This document shows positions 35,916 to 50,300 of a DNA stretch of 64,000 bases, in pieces; within the stretch, counting starts at the first letter, position 1, and each line of letters opens with the position of its first letter. This DNA comes from Pteria penguin (Eukaryota > Mollusca > Bivalvia > Pterioida > Pteriidae). The position numbers were made by a program, and so were the translations under genes. The notes under the pieces were generated by a model. That model worked only from the letters and a program-made list of their open reading frames with translations. It searched no databases and was not told the origin of the DNA. The DNA is taken from NCBI GenBank assembly GCA_035048485.1, contig CM068580.1, forward strand, positions 55,404,475 through 55,468,474. Reading direction: 5' to 3'.

Positions 35916-37928
35916 GAGGCAGATGAGACTTGGTGTTCAATCATTGAGGACTATCACGAGTTTTCTTTACGGGTCGATAATTAATGTATTCATGGCGCAA
36001 CTCTAACCTTCGTCAAAGCCGAAAATCAGAAAACCACCCATTTAACGAGCGGTAGTGCAAGCCGACCTGCAGAATTTAGTACAGTTAGGGGACGTGGCCA
36101 AATGAGCATAAATGGAAAACAGACTCACGGGACGTATTACAGATAAATATTCATCAACGCCGTCTGCTTTATCGCAGGTTTCGTTATAGGCGAGTGACTT
36201 ATAAGCGGTAGCGAACGTGGTGGTGATCATTAACGCAAACACCAATCCACATAAGAAAGAATGTTCGAAATGTTGTAGAGGGAACATATAATAAGTTCTA
36301 GTTACCGAGTAACTTTTCAAAATTGACCTGAGAGACCTTGCCTGTAAGTCAATGGCCCGTGTAAAAATTATCATGTGTATGAAGTATCATCGTTTTCTGT
36401 TGAAATTTCATCCAAGATATAAGCTCTTTCTGGTATTTTAAAGTTTTATTCTATGAGTGAAAACCCATATTCCGAGTGCAAATGGTGTAGCATATGATCG
36501 AATTCTAACGAACGATTTAGGAGATATTACTTCGGAAAGACGGACAGGCAGATGGACAAACAAACGAGCGCACCGGCACGACAATGACTATATGTTACCC
36601 CAATTTGTTTTAATAGAACACTGAAACATACACATTATGTTTCCTTGTGATCAACAATAACAGACATACATAGCAATTGTAGCATTACACTAATCATTTA
36701 ATTATTTTGACAGGAAGTAAACGCCTCATCAAATAAGTTCACGTTATATAGAGCTAATGCTAGTTTCTGTACAGTAACATTTTGGTCCTTCTTTTTCCAT
36801 TGTTGCAGCAACTGCCAAATTTCTTCCTGAATCCCTTCCCTTTGGTAATCATATTCTAGTTCGTCTAATTCAGGTTCACTGAGACCTAACTTATTTCCAC
36901 TTTTTTCATTGATCCCTTATGATTCCCAAATTGCAACACTATGTTTGACAGGTGTTATCTCCTGCTTCCTTTTCATAGGACTGACAATTTATTAAGAGCG
37001 ACCTAAAACACCAATCAACCGACCATCTTTTGTAAATGTTTTTGTTTTCAAAAATATTTTCCATTTACCTTTCTGCCCTAAACATATACGTTTTTAAAAT
37101 TAGTATATATATATAATATGAAACGTAATGTACACGTGTTTGTACTATTGAAAACAGAATAAGGTATTTATTGAGGTATAGACACTGAATACCAATTTAT
37201 GAATTCTGACTGCGGCCAAAGTTTGGTCTATATAATAGACTATGTTGACTTTGAGACATGTTCTTGATTGGCAATCATGGCATTATTGCATCGTATCTGA
37301 AGGTTTGTACACCCTATAGCTGTAATTATTGTAGGCGTACCGCCCGTTATATAAAATATTATATTTTGGAATTCATATATGGATTTATTATATTAAATAA
37401 TTTGCTTAAATATAAGGTATTGGTAAACAAGCAGTTACTACCCTGCAAATAGACTTTCTACCTAAAGCGTCATATCGTAGTTTTCAGAATTAGAAGCCGA
37501 CTTTTTACGAAAAAAATTAATGGCCACGACTTAGGTTTACAAAACACTAACCGAAAAAATGTGCCTCCGAAATCGAAAATTTGAGAAATATAGTTTTTGA
37601 TGTCACATGCAGTTTATAGGTCTGCTGCTTTTTCTAAAATATGTTGGGTGTACACAAATCGAACCCTAATTCTGTTCTTTAAGGGCATTCGTTTTTACTT
37701 ATTAAACAATCAACATTCATTCATAAATTTTATTTTCTTTTGTGTGAATCAAAGGAACCCCACGCCATATAATAATGACATATGACAGTACGCAGGTTAT
37801 TTACTATAGATGAACGTGAGAGTCAGTGTAATACGTACCTCAAGAAATATATTTGCAAATTACATACATTTCGCCTCTTAAATATTAGAACACTGGGCAG
37901 TATAAAAGCAGTGTTTAGAAAAGAGAAA

Positions 37929-37952
37929 GCGGGGGGGGGGGGGGGGGGGGGG
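37929..37952 (+). repeat. Poly-G run
   Basis: About 22 consecutive G; may form a quadruplex and is prone to assembly error. Confidence 0.9.
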
Positions 37953-38904
37953 ATTCATTCGACACCACACCACTTTGCCACACGAAGTAAATCCCCACAT
38001 CTATACTTCTAAAAAATCTAACATTTAAGATTTATAGAAGTAATGATGATGAATGTACATTTACATCTATTTCTTTTTTTAAATTTACTATATCTCATTT
38101 TCATGTATCATATGTAATTTTCAGGACTTACACATGAAATGGTATGGTCGATTTTCAATTTCACTGCACACGATTTTCCAATTTTCGAGACTAGAGTCCA
38201 ACCTCTAGATCTGCAGCAAACCATGTCAAACAGATGTTGTGCATTTAATTTCTGCTTATATAATTATCAAATAATTATACCAAAATCACAAATTGGAAAA
38301 AAAAACAATTTTGTGAAGTACACAATATTACCTAAGGTATAAGATAACCATCTTACGCACCCCTTTTACTAACTGCCACGGAACTAAACTTGGATCCGCC
38401 AATCGCCTTACGGGCAGACATGTATTAGTATGATGATTGATACAATGACCTTAATGTGTTTGTACATGGATTATCAATAAAACAGTCATTACCAAAAGTC
38501 AGTACCGGTCATAAAAATAAGGCTCATTTCGTATATAAGCCTGGATCACTATTACCTGGTCAGATTCACAATATTCACTAGATTTACCATATACACGAAA
38601 TTCACATTGCTTGCACGTAAGATTATTTGTCAACTCAGAATGGTGAATCTCCCCCTTTATTTGGATCTATCTATCTATTTATTTATTTGGTTTATTCTAA
38701 AAGTAACTGATTGTATTTTTGTTTCCTCCTTACTTTTGTCTAACTCATACATTTGATTGTTTCTGTAATTGAATCACTTATTGCTTTAAGTTAGTCGTCT
38801 TATTTTATATATTTAACTTTATTATTACTCTGTGTAACTATACTGGTTTTGGTTATTAAAATTATCGAGCTTTATTAATTCGTTATCATTTTGTTGACTT
38901 ATTA

Positions 38905-39935
38905 ATGTTTTTTTCCACTGATTGTAACGATCTCCTGCAGTACTCACCTCACATACATATAAGATCAGCTTTTTCTGTTCCAAATCCCAACAAGAGAAAG
39001 AGACTTCAACTAATACAAGAATCTACTAGTAATATTATTTCCCACTTCCATGACTCTAGTTTGTGTGAATCTTACATCGAAAGCTATGGGGAAATGCACT
39101 CAGAAAATGAAAGTGACGAGATTGCTGTCTTAGAGAAGCCAAAATCAAGAAACTACAAATTGAATTGAATTGAAATCAAAGGACAAACAACTTGAATCAA
39201 AGCACAGAACCCAAAAGGTTTCAAATAAGTTCTAAAGTCTAAAAGGTTATATAATCCTCTTAGACAAAAGAACAAGTTCTCATGTAACATAAGAATTCAG
39301 TGCAAAAGAATAAATGCTGATATGCTTATTGAAATTTAGTTTAGGTCTCATGAATGAAGACATCGCTGACAGGTTTGGTGTCTCGTATACACATGTGTCC
39401 AGTGTGTTCACAACTTGGTTGAAGCTCTTTAGCATGGTGCTAGGTTCATTAGTATTTCAACCGCCTCGAGAAGTCGTAAAAGCTAACCTTTCTCCGTCTT
39501 TTAAGAACAATACTAACTGAGTTGTATGTCACATTATTGATTGTACTGCATTTTTGGGGGTGGGGTGGGTGGGTTAGCATTACTTCTGCTAGCATGATTA
39601 ATTACTTTTAAGAGGCATGGGGTTGTCGTACAAGCGACAAGTTTGTCACTTTGAACTCGGGATTCTTAAAAATAGTTCATCCATAGGGAGTTTCCGATCA
39701 GATAGGGTCTTACATTATTACGAGTTGAACTACTGATTCCACCAGGAAGGCGAAGAGTTTCGTAATTATCTGTCTCTGAAGTTGCAAAAATAAAATCAAT
39801 TGCAAATCGACGCATATATGTAGAACATGAAATACAATGAAACGTTTCCATATGATTAAGCATGAGAAGCCACTAACTTTCATACAGCATATTGACGATA
39901 TTGTTTGTTTCCTAGAACCAAATTGACAATGCATG
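38905..39935 (+). pseudogene. Decayed PIF/Harbinger-type (DDE_Tnp_4) transposase
   Basis: An 87-codon frame (38905-39168), basic with a NKRKRLQLIQ patch, is followed by a frame at 39314-39520 holding the helix-turn-helix motif NEDIADRFGVSYTHVSSVFT and TW..PREVV...LSPSFKNN, typical of HTH_Tnp_4. The next conserved segment HIIDCTA (Asp codon 39539-39541) would hold the first catalytic Asp. It breaks into a G-rich tract. After stops, LLIPPG, LSVSEVAKIKSIANRR and IYVEHEI (Glu codon 39823-39825) match the C-terminal catalytic Glu region. Several stops and a missing middle make it inactive. The 5' frame may not belong to it. Confidence 0.78.
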
Positions 39936-40559
39936 GACCAAGTTACAATGTAATGCAATAAAATTTTTGCACCACATTCTCCCTGTTGTATAAAAAGTGT
40001 TTTACCTCTGCTCAGAATTTGTATAGTACCAATACATCATTACATGTATTCGTAAATAAAAAAAAAAAAAATCCAAATTTGATACATTTTAAAACTTTTG
40101 GCCAAAAATGATAAGCTTCAATGAAACAAACCAAATTTTAAGGATAACCTTACCAGATGTACTTTATCACTAAATTCACAAACATTAAATGAAGTGACCT
40201 TGTGCAAAATTATTTGTTTACACATGTTTCATTTACCATGTTTACAGATATCATTGACATTTGGCTACAAAATTTAGCGTTTTACTGGTTACAAATACAA
40301 TGTATGTCTGAATATGTACACTTTATTGTGTATTAAAATACAAAAGAAACAGACAATTATTCATTTTTACAAATATACCAGGTATATACATATACAATTA
40401 TTGTCATACCCAGTAAATAAGTATTGTTTAGGAGCATGTTCATGTTTTCTTACTGGTACATATAATATTATTCAGACCTCCAAGGGGAAATCAATGTTTT
40501 TATGATAAGTGACCCACATAAGGAACATGTATCAAGCTTGTACCAATGTCATGTTCAGT

Positions 40560-40755
40560 ATTTGCTTTGACAAGTAAAAAACGAAGAAGTACCGAAGGGT
40601 AAACCATATCTCATAGTCCATGGAAAAAAGGACAATATCGTGATTGTCTCATATTCAGACAAATGCGAACCCCAATAAAATCGAGGTGAGACCAGGTACC
40701 CGGGAGGAGTAAGCATCCCCTGGTTGCATACAACACCCGTCGCAAAAGTCCTGCA
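40560..40755 (-). mobile_element. Penelope-type 3' end, minus orientation
   Basis: Reverse complement of the 3' end at 60745-60925 and 61850-62035 (TTTTGC(G/C)ACGG, CGGGCACCTGGTCTCACCTC, GGTTTACCCTTCGGTACTTC, then TTTTACTT). Confidence 0.75.
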
Positions 40756-41299
40756 AAAATTTTAAGTGAAGGTGCTGAATAATGAATTATGATTAATTAA
40801 TTTATTAATTAATTAATTATTATCAGGCTTTTCTTGTCACAGATATATGTTTTCCGAGTTTTTCTTAATGAATTTAAGCCACAAAAATTTATATGTACAC
40901 ATGAACTCAGAAGTATTTTACTGAGCATGTTCTGCATTGGATGCATAGCCTGGTGAACAGGTTACTCAAAATTGACTTTGATATGCATCCATACATGAAT
41001 CCATTGATCACACAGGTCACAGCATGTACTTCTCTGAACAAAGGATTGAATATTTTCCTTTTCTGGTACTAGTTACCATCGACACACAACAAATCAGTGT
41101 ATTCTTTCTGGAGTTGAACTAAATAATCTAAGTCGGACATTATCATAGGTATATACATCAGATTCAAAGGAAAACATAGAGACACTAACTCTGCTTTTGT
41201 TTTATCGATAAACAAATTTGCATATACAAATAATTTCTTTGTCATAACACAAAGTATGAAAGGTCTCATCACAAAGAATATTTTTGCGAAGTTTCAAAA

Positions 41300-41680
41300 C
41301 TTTACACGCTTTGGTGTAGAAAATATTATCAAGGTTAAAGTTTTAGAAAAGTACGTCACACTCCAAGGTCAATGTCATTAGCTCATTAGTCATGGTCCCA
41401 GTTGAAAGGAATCTATATATGAAGTTACAAACCCCCTACCTATTTTGGTACAGAAGATATAGCCAAAGTTTAAGTTTTAGAAAACCAGGTCGAGCTACAA
41501 AGTCAATGTCACTAGTTAAAAAATCATGGTCCTAAATGAAAGGTCTCATCACAATGAATCTATATGTGGAGTTTCAAGGCCTTGCACCTTGAAGTCAATG
41601 TTCTGCCACAAGATTAAGAATCACATACAGGTCAGAAACTAGATGCCTCCGATTTTCATTCCTAGGAGCATAAAAACAAA
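41300..41680 (+). repeat. Internally repeated AAGGTCAATGTCA-type element
   Basis: Unit with AAAGTTTTAGAAAA, AAGTCAATGTCA(C/T)TAG, ATCATGGTCC and GAAAGG occurs about twice. Similar in style to the AAGGTCA repeats at 3640-5340 but not the same sequence. Non-coding. Confidence 0.6.
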
Positions 41681-42547
41681 CTCGTTTTTCTTTTTCCGCT
41701 TGTATATATAGAGATTTCTCGGATCAGATAAAGATATCTCGAATGAAATTCTAGTAGATGTATCTCTATTCTAAACATCAGTATTTGGAATCATAATTTC
41801 TGTAAAAAATTTGGACAGCATTCTTTATCAACTATGCACATCTTCATACGGTGTTCTTTCATCGAGAAGTTACGAGGACAAGGTATTTTGCAGAGAAAAT
41901 ATAAGAATCTTAGAATCCTAGGGTCATAATTCCTGTAAATGTTTTGGACAGCATTCCCCATCCAATAAGCACATCTGCATAAGGTGTTCTTTTGTTGAAC
42001 AAAGTGTCATCACAATCACATTGCAGAGATGACAAGATTGAAAGGACTGAGAGAAAGAGGACAACAGTATAGCATAATACGCCCACATATTTATGCAGGA
42101 GTATAAAATATTACTTTGTAAGGCCCTCTGTTTATAGATTAATCCAACTGATATCAACTCAAAATGAATTCATGAATTGTTATATTTATGTCACATTATA
42201 ATCTTGGCATGTCTATAAGCAGTTTTGTTGTTTGATAGAAAGCACAATGACATCTTACACAACTTATAGATATTATTATTGTTGTTGTTGTATAATTTGC
42301 TAGTATAGAATAGATGACACTCCAGAAAAGCAGGATGGAAATTGAGGAATAACGGTATTTTGAGTCTAAACATTGCTTTTGTCACGAAGTCCTCTCTGTA
42401 TCCTCTATGGCAAACTCTCTGTTTAAGTCCTGCCTTCCAGGTCTCATAGAGAATCAGTTGAACAGAAACGCCGTATGTTCATCCATTGGACTATCGTGTA
42501 CAATAATTATGCCTAATTGTTTCAGATGCTAATTAATGTTTTATGGA

Positions 42548-42885
42548 AGGAAGTAGAGTTTACAACACACGGAGACAAGGGACAAAAATGAGGCATAAAT
42601 GCATTACTCGTACATGTAGATTTAATATGTTATCCGAATTTAAAACAAATGTCTAAGTAAATGATAAGACAGCATTCCCCATCCAATAAGCACATCTGCA
42701 TAAAGTGTTCTTTGTTGAACAAAGTGTCATCACAATCACATTGAAGAGATGACAAGATGGAAGTAGAGTTTACACCACATGGAGACAAGTGACAAAAATG
42801 AGGCAGAAATGCATTACTCGTACATGTAGATCTAATATGTTATCCGAATTTAAAACAAATGTCTATGTAAATGATAAGACAGTAT
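42548..42885 (+). repeat. Local tandem duplication, unit about 211 bp
   Basis: GGAAGTAGAGTTTACA(A/C)CACA...AAATGATAAGACAG occurs at 42548-42672 and 42759-42883. The piece between (42673-42758) copies 41950-42035. Recent, few differences. Confidence 0.88.
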
Positions 42886-43263
42886 TTAGTAACCAGCTAA
42901 ACATATTTATTGACTGAACAAAAATTGACCGTCTTTTTTAAACACGCTCATAGTGATTGCTGTGAAGTCATATTTTTGTGACCGTGACCTTTTAAATGTA
43001 TGTGATAATGGTTCTTTCTTTAGTCTGGAGTGGAATCTGTAATATCATTCCCTGAAAATTTATATATGTTTGCATGAACCTACTGAATAACGATATCATA
43101 CATTATAAGCTTTCCCCAGACTAAAAGGGTATTAACGCGGTATGTTTTCCCTTCTTGATCAATACGATATAACTTACCGTTTATACACTCCTAATTGAAA
43201 GATATGAGTACATATAAGGCTTTTTTTCTTGGGGGAGGATTTGGACTTGTCAATGATTTTAAC

Positions 43264-43265
<2 letters not shown>

Positions 43266-43316
<51 letters not shown>

Positions 43317-43320
43317 AGAG
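43266..43320 (+). repeat. (CA)n then (GA)n microsatellite
   Basis: About 24 CA units followed by a short GAGAGA run. Confidence 0.95.
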
Positions 43321-44588
43321 AAAGATGCACTGGTCTTGACTTATATGCGTATACATACGAAAGGAATAAGTGTTTTAATTGGAATATTGAAAACAACAAT
43401 TACAGTTAATTTGACTAGAATTTAATAAACATTGTAAATCATGTATTTGTAGAATAATGTTCATTTCGTAAACTTTTTAAAAACATTTAATATATTCAAT
43501 AAGGATAAAATTGCACATCGGGGTTCTAAGACATCGAAACAAACACATTTCAATATGTTAACAATAAGGATGTTCGTGCATAAAATAATGAAAGAATGTA
43601 CAACATGGCACCTTTGTTAACGTATTAAAAGTAATAGATACAATACGAATTAGAAATAAGAAAGTTGGAATCCACTATTGCTTATAATTCTTTTTTACAA
43701 ATCACGAAGATTTTAAAAACATCAAGACATTATTATTAAAGCATTTCACTGTTGTAAAATGACAATAAAAAATTGAGATGATAGTGTAAATTGATCAATT
43801 GTATCTTGTAAATATTCTGATTGCAAAGTACTTTTGTACATGTGGTTTTGTTGACCTTTAAACTGCTATCCCTTTTGAATCTTCGAGGGCTTTTTCCGCA
43901 TATGCAGTGATTCATGACACTATCATGAAGTTTTTAAAGCATTTTTATTGCTTAGAAATATGTTCTTGAAAAGTTAAGACACATTCTAATTCAACTGTTT
44001 TGTTTTGACAATTCTGATTGGTCAACACGTTAGCGCTCAAACATGTATAACCACGATATACCGTCCTCAAATATATTACTACGTTGTACGTACTTTTTGT
44101 CCATATTGCCTCTGACCCAATCTATCAAAGATCTGTCTATAACAACTTCGTCTCATGCTGTCAATGTCAATCTTAAACTTCGTATAAAGGATGATTTACA
44201 GTATCTAATTGTACCATTTACGTGCACAATTGTTAAAATCAAGTTGAAATTGACAACATACATCATGTACCACCATGCAACATGCATTCTAGAAGAATTT
44301 TAAACATGGCGCTATCCATCCCTTAGCAACAACGAATTTAGGGGCAATTTCAAATTTCTTTATTTCAAAGAGAATATATGAGGTTTGTGTTACAGTGAAT
44401 TAGAATGAGGATATACGCATTGTGTTGCATTGATTTCGGCAAGTATACCGGGGTTATACCGTTGGAAACCACCAATTTCATGACTCCCCAAGCGTCGCTA
44501 GACAACAGTATAACCACGGTACACCTTTCGGATATAACCACGGTACACCTTTCGGAAACAATCAAATACAGTAAGGTTTTCCCATAAT

Positions 44589-44774
44589 TTAGTAAGCATT
44601 AAGTATTTTTGAAGCCTTGAGAGTTTTGGGTGAAATGGGAGATACTTTATCCTTGTTCATCAAGTTCTGGAGATATAGACACTGCCTTAATATCAGCCGC
44701 AAGGTGTTGTACAGTGAACCTTCCAGATTTTGTTGCCGTTGGATTACTTCGGGCGAAGACCGTTCTTTGGAGAC
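44589..44774 (-). CDS. RBR copy B exon 13 (terminal, with stop)
   Basis: 186 bp including the stop. It encodes VSKERSSPEVIQRQQNLEGS, ILRQCLYLQNLMNKDKVSPI and a Ser/Lys-rich end. Confidence 0.88.
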   Translation of the reverse strand, partial: VSKERSSPEVIQRQQNLEGSLYNTLRLILRQCLYLQNLMNKDKVSPISPKTLKASKILNAY

Positions 44775-45128
44775 CTGAAAAATGATAAGCCACAACAGGT
44801 GTAAAAGTCTAGAAATAACTTTTGTCTACAAGTTCTTGTGGCCACATGTGTTAATAATTCAGTTATGGTCGGTTCATTGTTTTTCTGTTAAATTCCGTAC
44901 TAAATGATAAAGTACAAACTTCATGTCAGCATAAATATATATCCTATACAATTTCATAAATATGCTCTTTATATTTTATGAATTGAGTTCATCACGTATC
45001 TGAAAATCTTTTCGTCAATATCATATGTACAAGGACGTCTGTTTGTCCATAAGCCGAAAACAATGTGAAAATCGTGTAAACTTAGCATTTGTGACTTTGT
45101 TGTGATCTCTTCATCATCATCGTAGTCT

Positions 45129-45191
<63 letters not shown>

Positions 45192-47286
45192 TTTTCATAG
45201 GTCTATTATTATTTCACTCGTTGGTACTGACATATATAGATTCAGTTAGCACTGTCTCGTATAAAGATCAGATAGGGAGGTAGAAATTCATATAGGAAAA
45301 GGAAGGGGCACAGGGACTTGTAACATTCCTTCCCCTTTCAATTTTCTTTTACCACTTGATTTTAATAATGAGGTTGTGCCCCTTCCTCCAGTTTTCAAAG
45401 CGCATTTGCGCCGTTGTTATCTCATTATGATGTAAAACAAAAAATAAATAGTAGATATTACATCAAAATAAATAAATAATAGATAATATAAAAACAATAA
45501 AATAAAAAGTATACAGATCATCTAAGATTGTGTCTTATATTACCTCTTGGTAATCTTAACGTTTAAGGCAAAACTGCATACTGATAATTGCAAACAATGG
45601 TACAGGAGGTATAACTGAAATTGTTACCTTCGTAAATTGCTCCAGGATGAAATCCGCGGTTGTAAGTACATTCCGCAGTAGTTTTCTCATGACCTTCTGA
45701 CCTGTACTGTGTGATAATATAATGTATACTTTCTCCAGAAACCGGTGGCACTGGAAAAATATACATAAACGTAACATCATATATTTTGTAAGCAGTTATT
45801 GTAGTCGAGTATAAATGTTGTCTTTTATGTACTTGTTCCTAACTTGAGTTTCGTTTTGGGGTTGGATTCCGGGTTTTCTTTCAGATTATCATATACATAC
45901 TTCATACATAAAGGAAGATTTCTAAACTACTTGACATCAGAGGTGCCAGTGACTGTCCGAAAGAGGTAAATATCTCTTGTTTGGTATACTATATCCACTT
46001 TGAATGCTCTAACGTACTAACGACATACATGTAAAACGTTTCACTGATTTTAGCAACCACTTTATAGAAAGTATCACGGCCACATAACATCATAACAAGG
46101 GTATTAAGTCCAACCTTTCGCGAGAATATGTTGGTTCCATATTCAAAAGGAAATAAGTCTAACAATATTGTAAAATACATAAGTTACTGTCACAATGTTA
46201 CTGTGACACAACCACGTGCATTTGTTGTAACCCCTGCAAACCAGAGGTGAAGCCTGCTGCGAGTGGGAAACTTCTCCCGTTCGCCTAGCCATATCCACCA
46301 TAAATTAACCGTAACATAAATAACTTTATACCGGATAATCAAAGAATTAACGTTATACTTATTCATAATCTAGCCAAAATATCATAGTATACTCAATAGA
46401 TATGGATAGGCATTTTATGAAATATATATTGAATTTCCATTCGATTGATAGGTAGATAATAAAGGATAAATGACATAATTTATACACCTTAATGACCTTT
46501 GGGCAGGCACAAGTTATTCTTATAATGTCTTCGTGTTTTACAGTTCAAAAGATCTGTGTAATTTTTTTCTGAATAAGACAACACACAAATATATATGCCT
46601 AAATATATGTCTAAAATGAAATAACTTATATACGTAAACTTATTTGGTACACCACATGCGACAATTCATGTCTCTTCAGTGATGCTCAAGGCCTACATTT
46701 TGGAAATCGAAAGTATAGATATTCGAACAGCAAGCTCATTGCCATATTGACCTATATGTAAAAGTAAGATCAAAAGCCCATATAAGGACAGAGCAATGCA
46801 TGGGTGAGATACTTCTTATGTAATTTACAGATTGTTCTCTGAAGTATATATTTCGGTTCAGCACAGAAGCACTGAAAACGTTATCCATTGGCAAATCTAT
46901 AAATAGCATCATACACTATTCTAAGTGTCTTCTTCTATGTTAACACAGATGGGTACAATCTTTAACATGAAATTTTGCGGTTGTTTATACTACAAAATCA
47001 GAATCCATCTTCTATGTACAAAATACATACCTCTCTAATCAATACAAGGTTGTACAAGACATGTCGATATAGGTCATATCGGTTGGTCTCTGGATTCCAA
47101 ACCCTCCTCCAGCCTGTTCGGCAAATGATTTTATCCTACAACACATTTATTTATTGAGTATACATTAAAGTAAACTATATACAACTAACATATGTTAAAT
47201 TATTTTCTTTGCCATATTATGAAACCATTACATTCTCTTCCATTTAGCGTTCTAATTACTTTATTTCGCTGATTTTATTAATTAAC

Positions 47287-47349
<63 letters not shown>

Positions 47350-50300
47350 ATAACTAGAGCTTACCTGTTGCCGAGGCAATAGGGCGGGTCTAACTCTCTC
47401 GAAAGAAAATAGAAAAAAAGTAGATAGAAAGAAGGAAAGAAAGAAAAAGGATCAGGAGAATTACTTACATGTACTTAATACATAATAATACCCCCCCCCC
47501 CCCAAAAAAAAAAAAAAAAAAAAAAAAAAAACAAATTAATTAATAAATGAAATTGAAAAGAAACTTTTTTCTAAAGTAAGAACGAATCGAAAATCAAGTG
47601 AAAGAAACATTTAGAATTTGCATAAAAATATACTGGATAGTCATAAACAAAACAGAGATAACCCGATGAGTACACGCATTTATTGCAGCATCATAGATAT
47701 GCCGATAAGGACAAAGGAGAAGTATATACATAGATACATGTATATATCTCACCGAGACACTCTGTAAACGCACTCATGTAATTAAAGCGGCATGAATATG
47801 GCTATAGAAAGTCTGTGTTTTACAGAATTCTCATTCAGAGGCGTGGTGACGTAATGCGACATAGCTGGATAAAGAGTGTGTGTTGTGCGTTTCAATGGTC
47901 AAGTTAGCTGTATATATACCACTGAGATGACTACTATAGTAAGGAGACAAAGAAACTCAAATTTAAGTAAAACATACATATAGTGGGATTCCTTTGTATT
48001 TGTCGATTCGATATTCCACGGGCAAAGCGCAGTAACTCGCGATTGAATTAATTGCGATTTATTGCTCTTTCCCCGTGGAATATCACACAGGTTTGAAGTC
48101 CTGTTTAAGAACAGTGGTATGCGAGGTATTAAGCAAGGCAAATTCAACGCGCTTCTTTAATGTGTAATCCTGACGCTCAGAGAAGATTTGTTTGTTGCAT
48201 TGTTCATCAGTAGCGGGTAGAGTGCAAAAAATGTGATTTTTTTTGTTTAAGAATTCAAATTCAAAATACTTTCTCAAACTCTCGTTCTTATACTTTGTTC
48301 ATACGACGAATAAGTAAATACATGAAAGTTACGCAAGTAATATATTTTTTTAATTTTGGAATTTCTCACTTTCAAATACTGAGAAACATGTTTCATACTA
48401 AAATCGTTACGGAAAATCGTTTCGTAATGTTCTGGAAACGATAAGACTAAAAATAAAAAAAGTTTTCCTCATTGCGCAAGTATTTAAAAACTTAAAATTC
48501 AAATAGCGGACAAACTAAAAGAGATCGATGGTATCGGCTATAAATGGTTGTAAGGACCTAGAGAATATGACAGTTAAAATTGGAGTAGTGTAGCGTTATA
48601 AAAAAAGGCTGTAAGGACGAAAATTTAAAATTCAACTAATTCTTATGTATGTATTTTTTTTTTTTTTTTTTTTTTGTTTTTGAAAACTTCGATTTTTAAT
48701 TTTTTTTTATTTAAACCGGTAGCGGTGTCTGTGAGAGTCTATGGCAAAAAATATGACGTGTGTAGATAAAACCTTTTTTTCAGAAAATGGAATTGAAATA
48801 TCGGGTTGAGATTTCGGCGATTCAAGACCCTCTCTCGATAAGGTTTGCAGACGCCAGAGAGAAGGAGGCAAATATTTCAAATTTTTGAAAGTGTAATTCA
48901 AAAGAGCAAGCCCTTCTCCAGTGCTGATTCAAAGTTTGGTGGTCATACGACGACAAATAAGCAAATTATGAAATAACTACGTAACTAACAAAAAACTTAA
49001 ATTTCTCAATTAAAAATGGATTTAAAATATTAAAACACCCTCTTTCACGCTGAAATTGACATTCTAAATCGTTTTGTAATATTTTATTAACGCTAAGACT
49101 TAAAATAAAAAGTTTGAAAGCTACGTAATAAGTTTTAAAACTTTAAACACAAATAGCGTCTTTATCGTAACAGTTACACAATCGGAGTTAAGTTGGTTGT
49201 CAACATATACACCTGTACAATATTAAATAGAACATTTGAGGACTCTAGCTTAAATAATAGACCCTTTCACGTTAACTGTGGGACTTATGTTTTGAATGGC
49301 AAAATCATTACTGTTCCCGCAAAATGACGTAAGAGAAAATGTACGGGAAACGTAGCTATTTTCCACTCAAAATGTCAGTCCCGCAGTTAACGTGAAAGGG
49401 TCTATAAACATTTTATTTGAGAGAATTTAAAACGTACTTAACAATTAATTTAAAATCTTAAAACTCATTTTATACCCTTAGATTGATACTTTGAATCGTT
49501 TGATACTGTTTTTGAAATTCTTAGTCTCAAAATAGAAAAAGTTTAAAAATTACGTAATAGCCATAAATCTTTAAACTCTTTGCCATTATAGGTACTTAAT
49601 CAGATTGAATTCTGTTGTCAAGAATTACACCTGTACATGATTTCGAAGAACAATTGAGGAGTTTGACTTGAATAATGAACGTTATATTTGAGAAAATTTA
49701 AAAACTAAACTTGGTTACGTAATTTTATTTGGAACATGAGTTTTTTTTTTCAAAATTTTTCATATAAATCTACTAAATATAGCTTTAAAAGTAAGTGACA
49801 GAGAGAAAAAATGTTACCCGTGAAGTCATTGCTGAGAAATAATAATAATAATAACAAATGTAAAGAAAAAAAAAAAAAAAAGAAAAAACCTCACAATAAC
49901 AAATGGGTCTTCCGATGGAATTTTGTCGAGTTTACGGTACACACAAATGATCAGTTCCAGAACACCAACGTAGTTTATATTATGATTCTCAGTCTTGTTT
50001 TGTTTATTGTCCGCCATTGCCGTACAAATTTTTACAACTGACTCTACACAAAATCAAACATTTCCATTGGGTCAAACTAGTCTGAGGCCAAATAATTTTT
50101 AATATCCTTTAAATGCAGGTTATGTAATTTATATCAATGTCTTTTACAATGTAATTATAAATGACACAATAAATCTGAAAAACGGAATCAAGAATTGTAT
50201 TTTTTCTAATGGTCATTTGAGGTAAAGGGGCGAATAGTTACACTGGGATTCAAATTGTAGCCTTTAAGTTTAATTTTGCTAACAAAAGCCAATAATAACT

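Larger units (their letters stand above)
41955..43876. repeat. Inner part of the RBR copy B 3' flank (duplicate of 13796-15238)
   Basis: Aligned blocks include AAGCACATCTGCATA, CAACAGTATAGCATA, TTGACTAGAATTTAATAAAC and AAATCACGAAGATTTTAAAA. It also contains its own tandem repeat (42548-42885) and a CA microsatellite not found beside copy A. Confidence 0.82.

Noticed and set aside
36042..36374. 110-codon minus-strand frame with a hydrophobic stretch
   Set aside because: No recognisable family, no splice context and no paired copy elsewhere. It is in transposon-rich DNA, so probably chance.
42001..42160. Possible coding exon in the copy B flank
   Set aside because: The frame is open for 77 codons only, and the aligned copy A sequence (13840-13990) has differences that do not respect codons.
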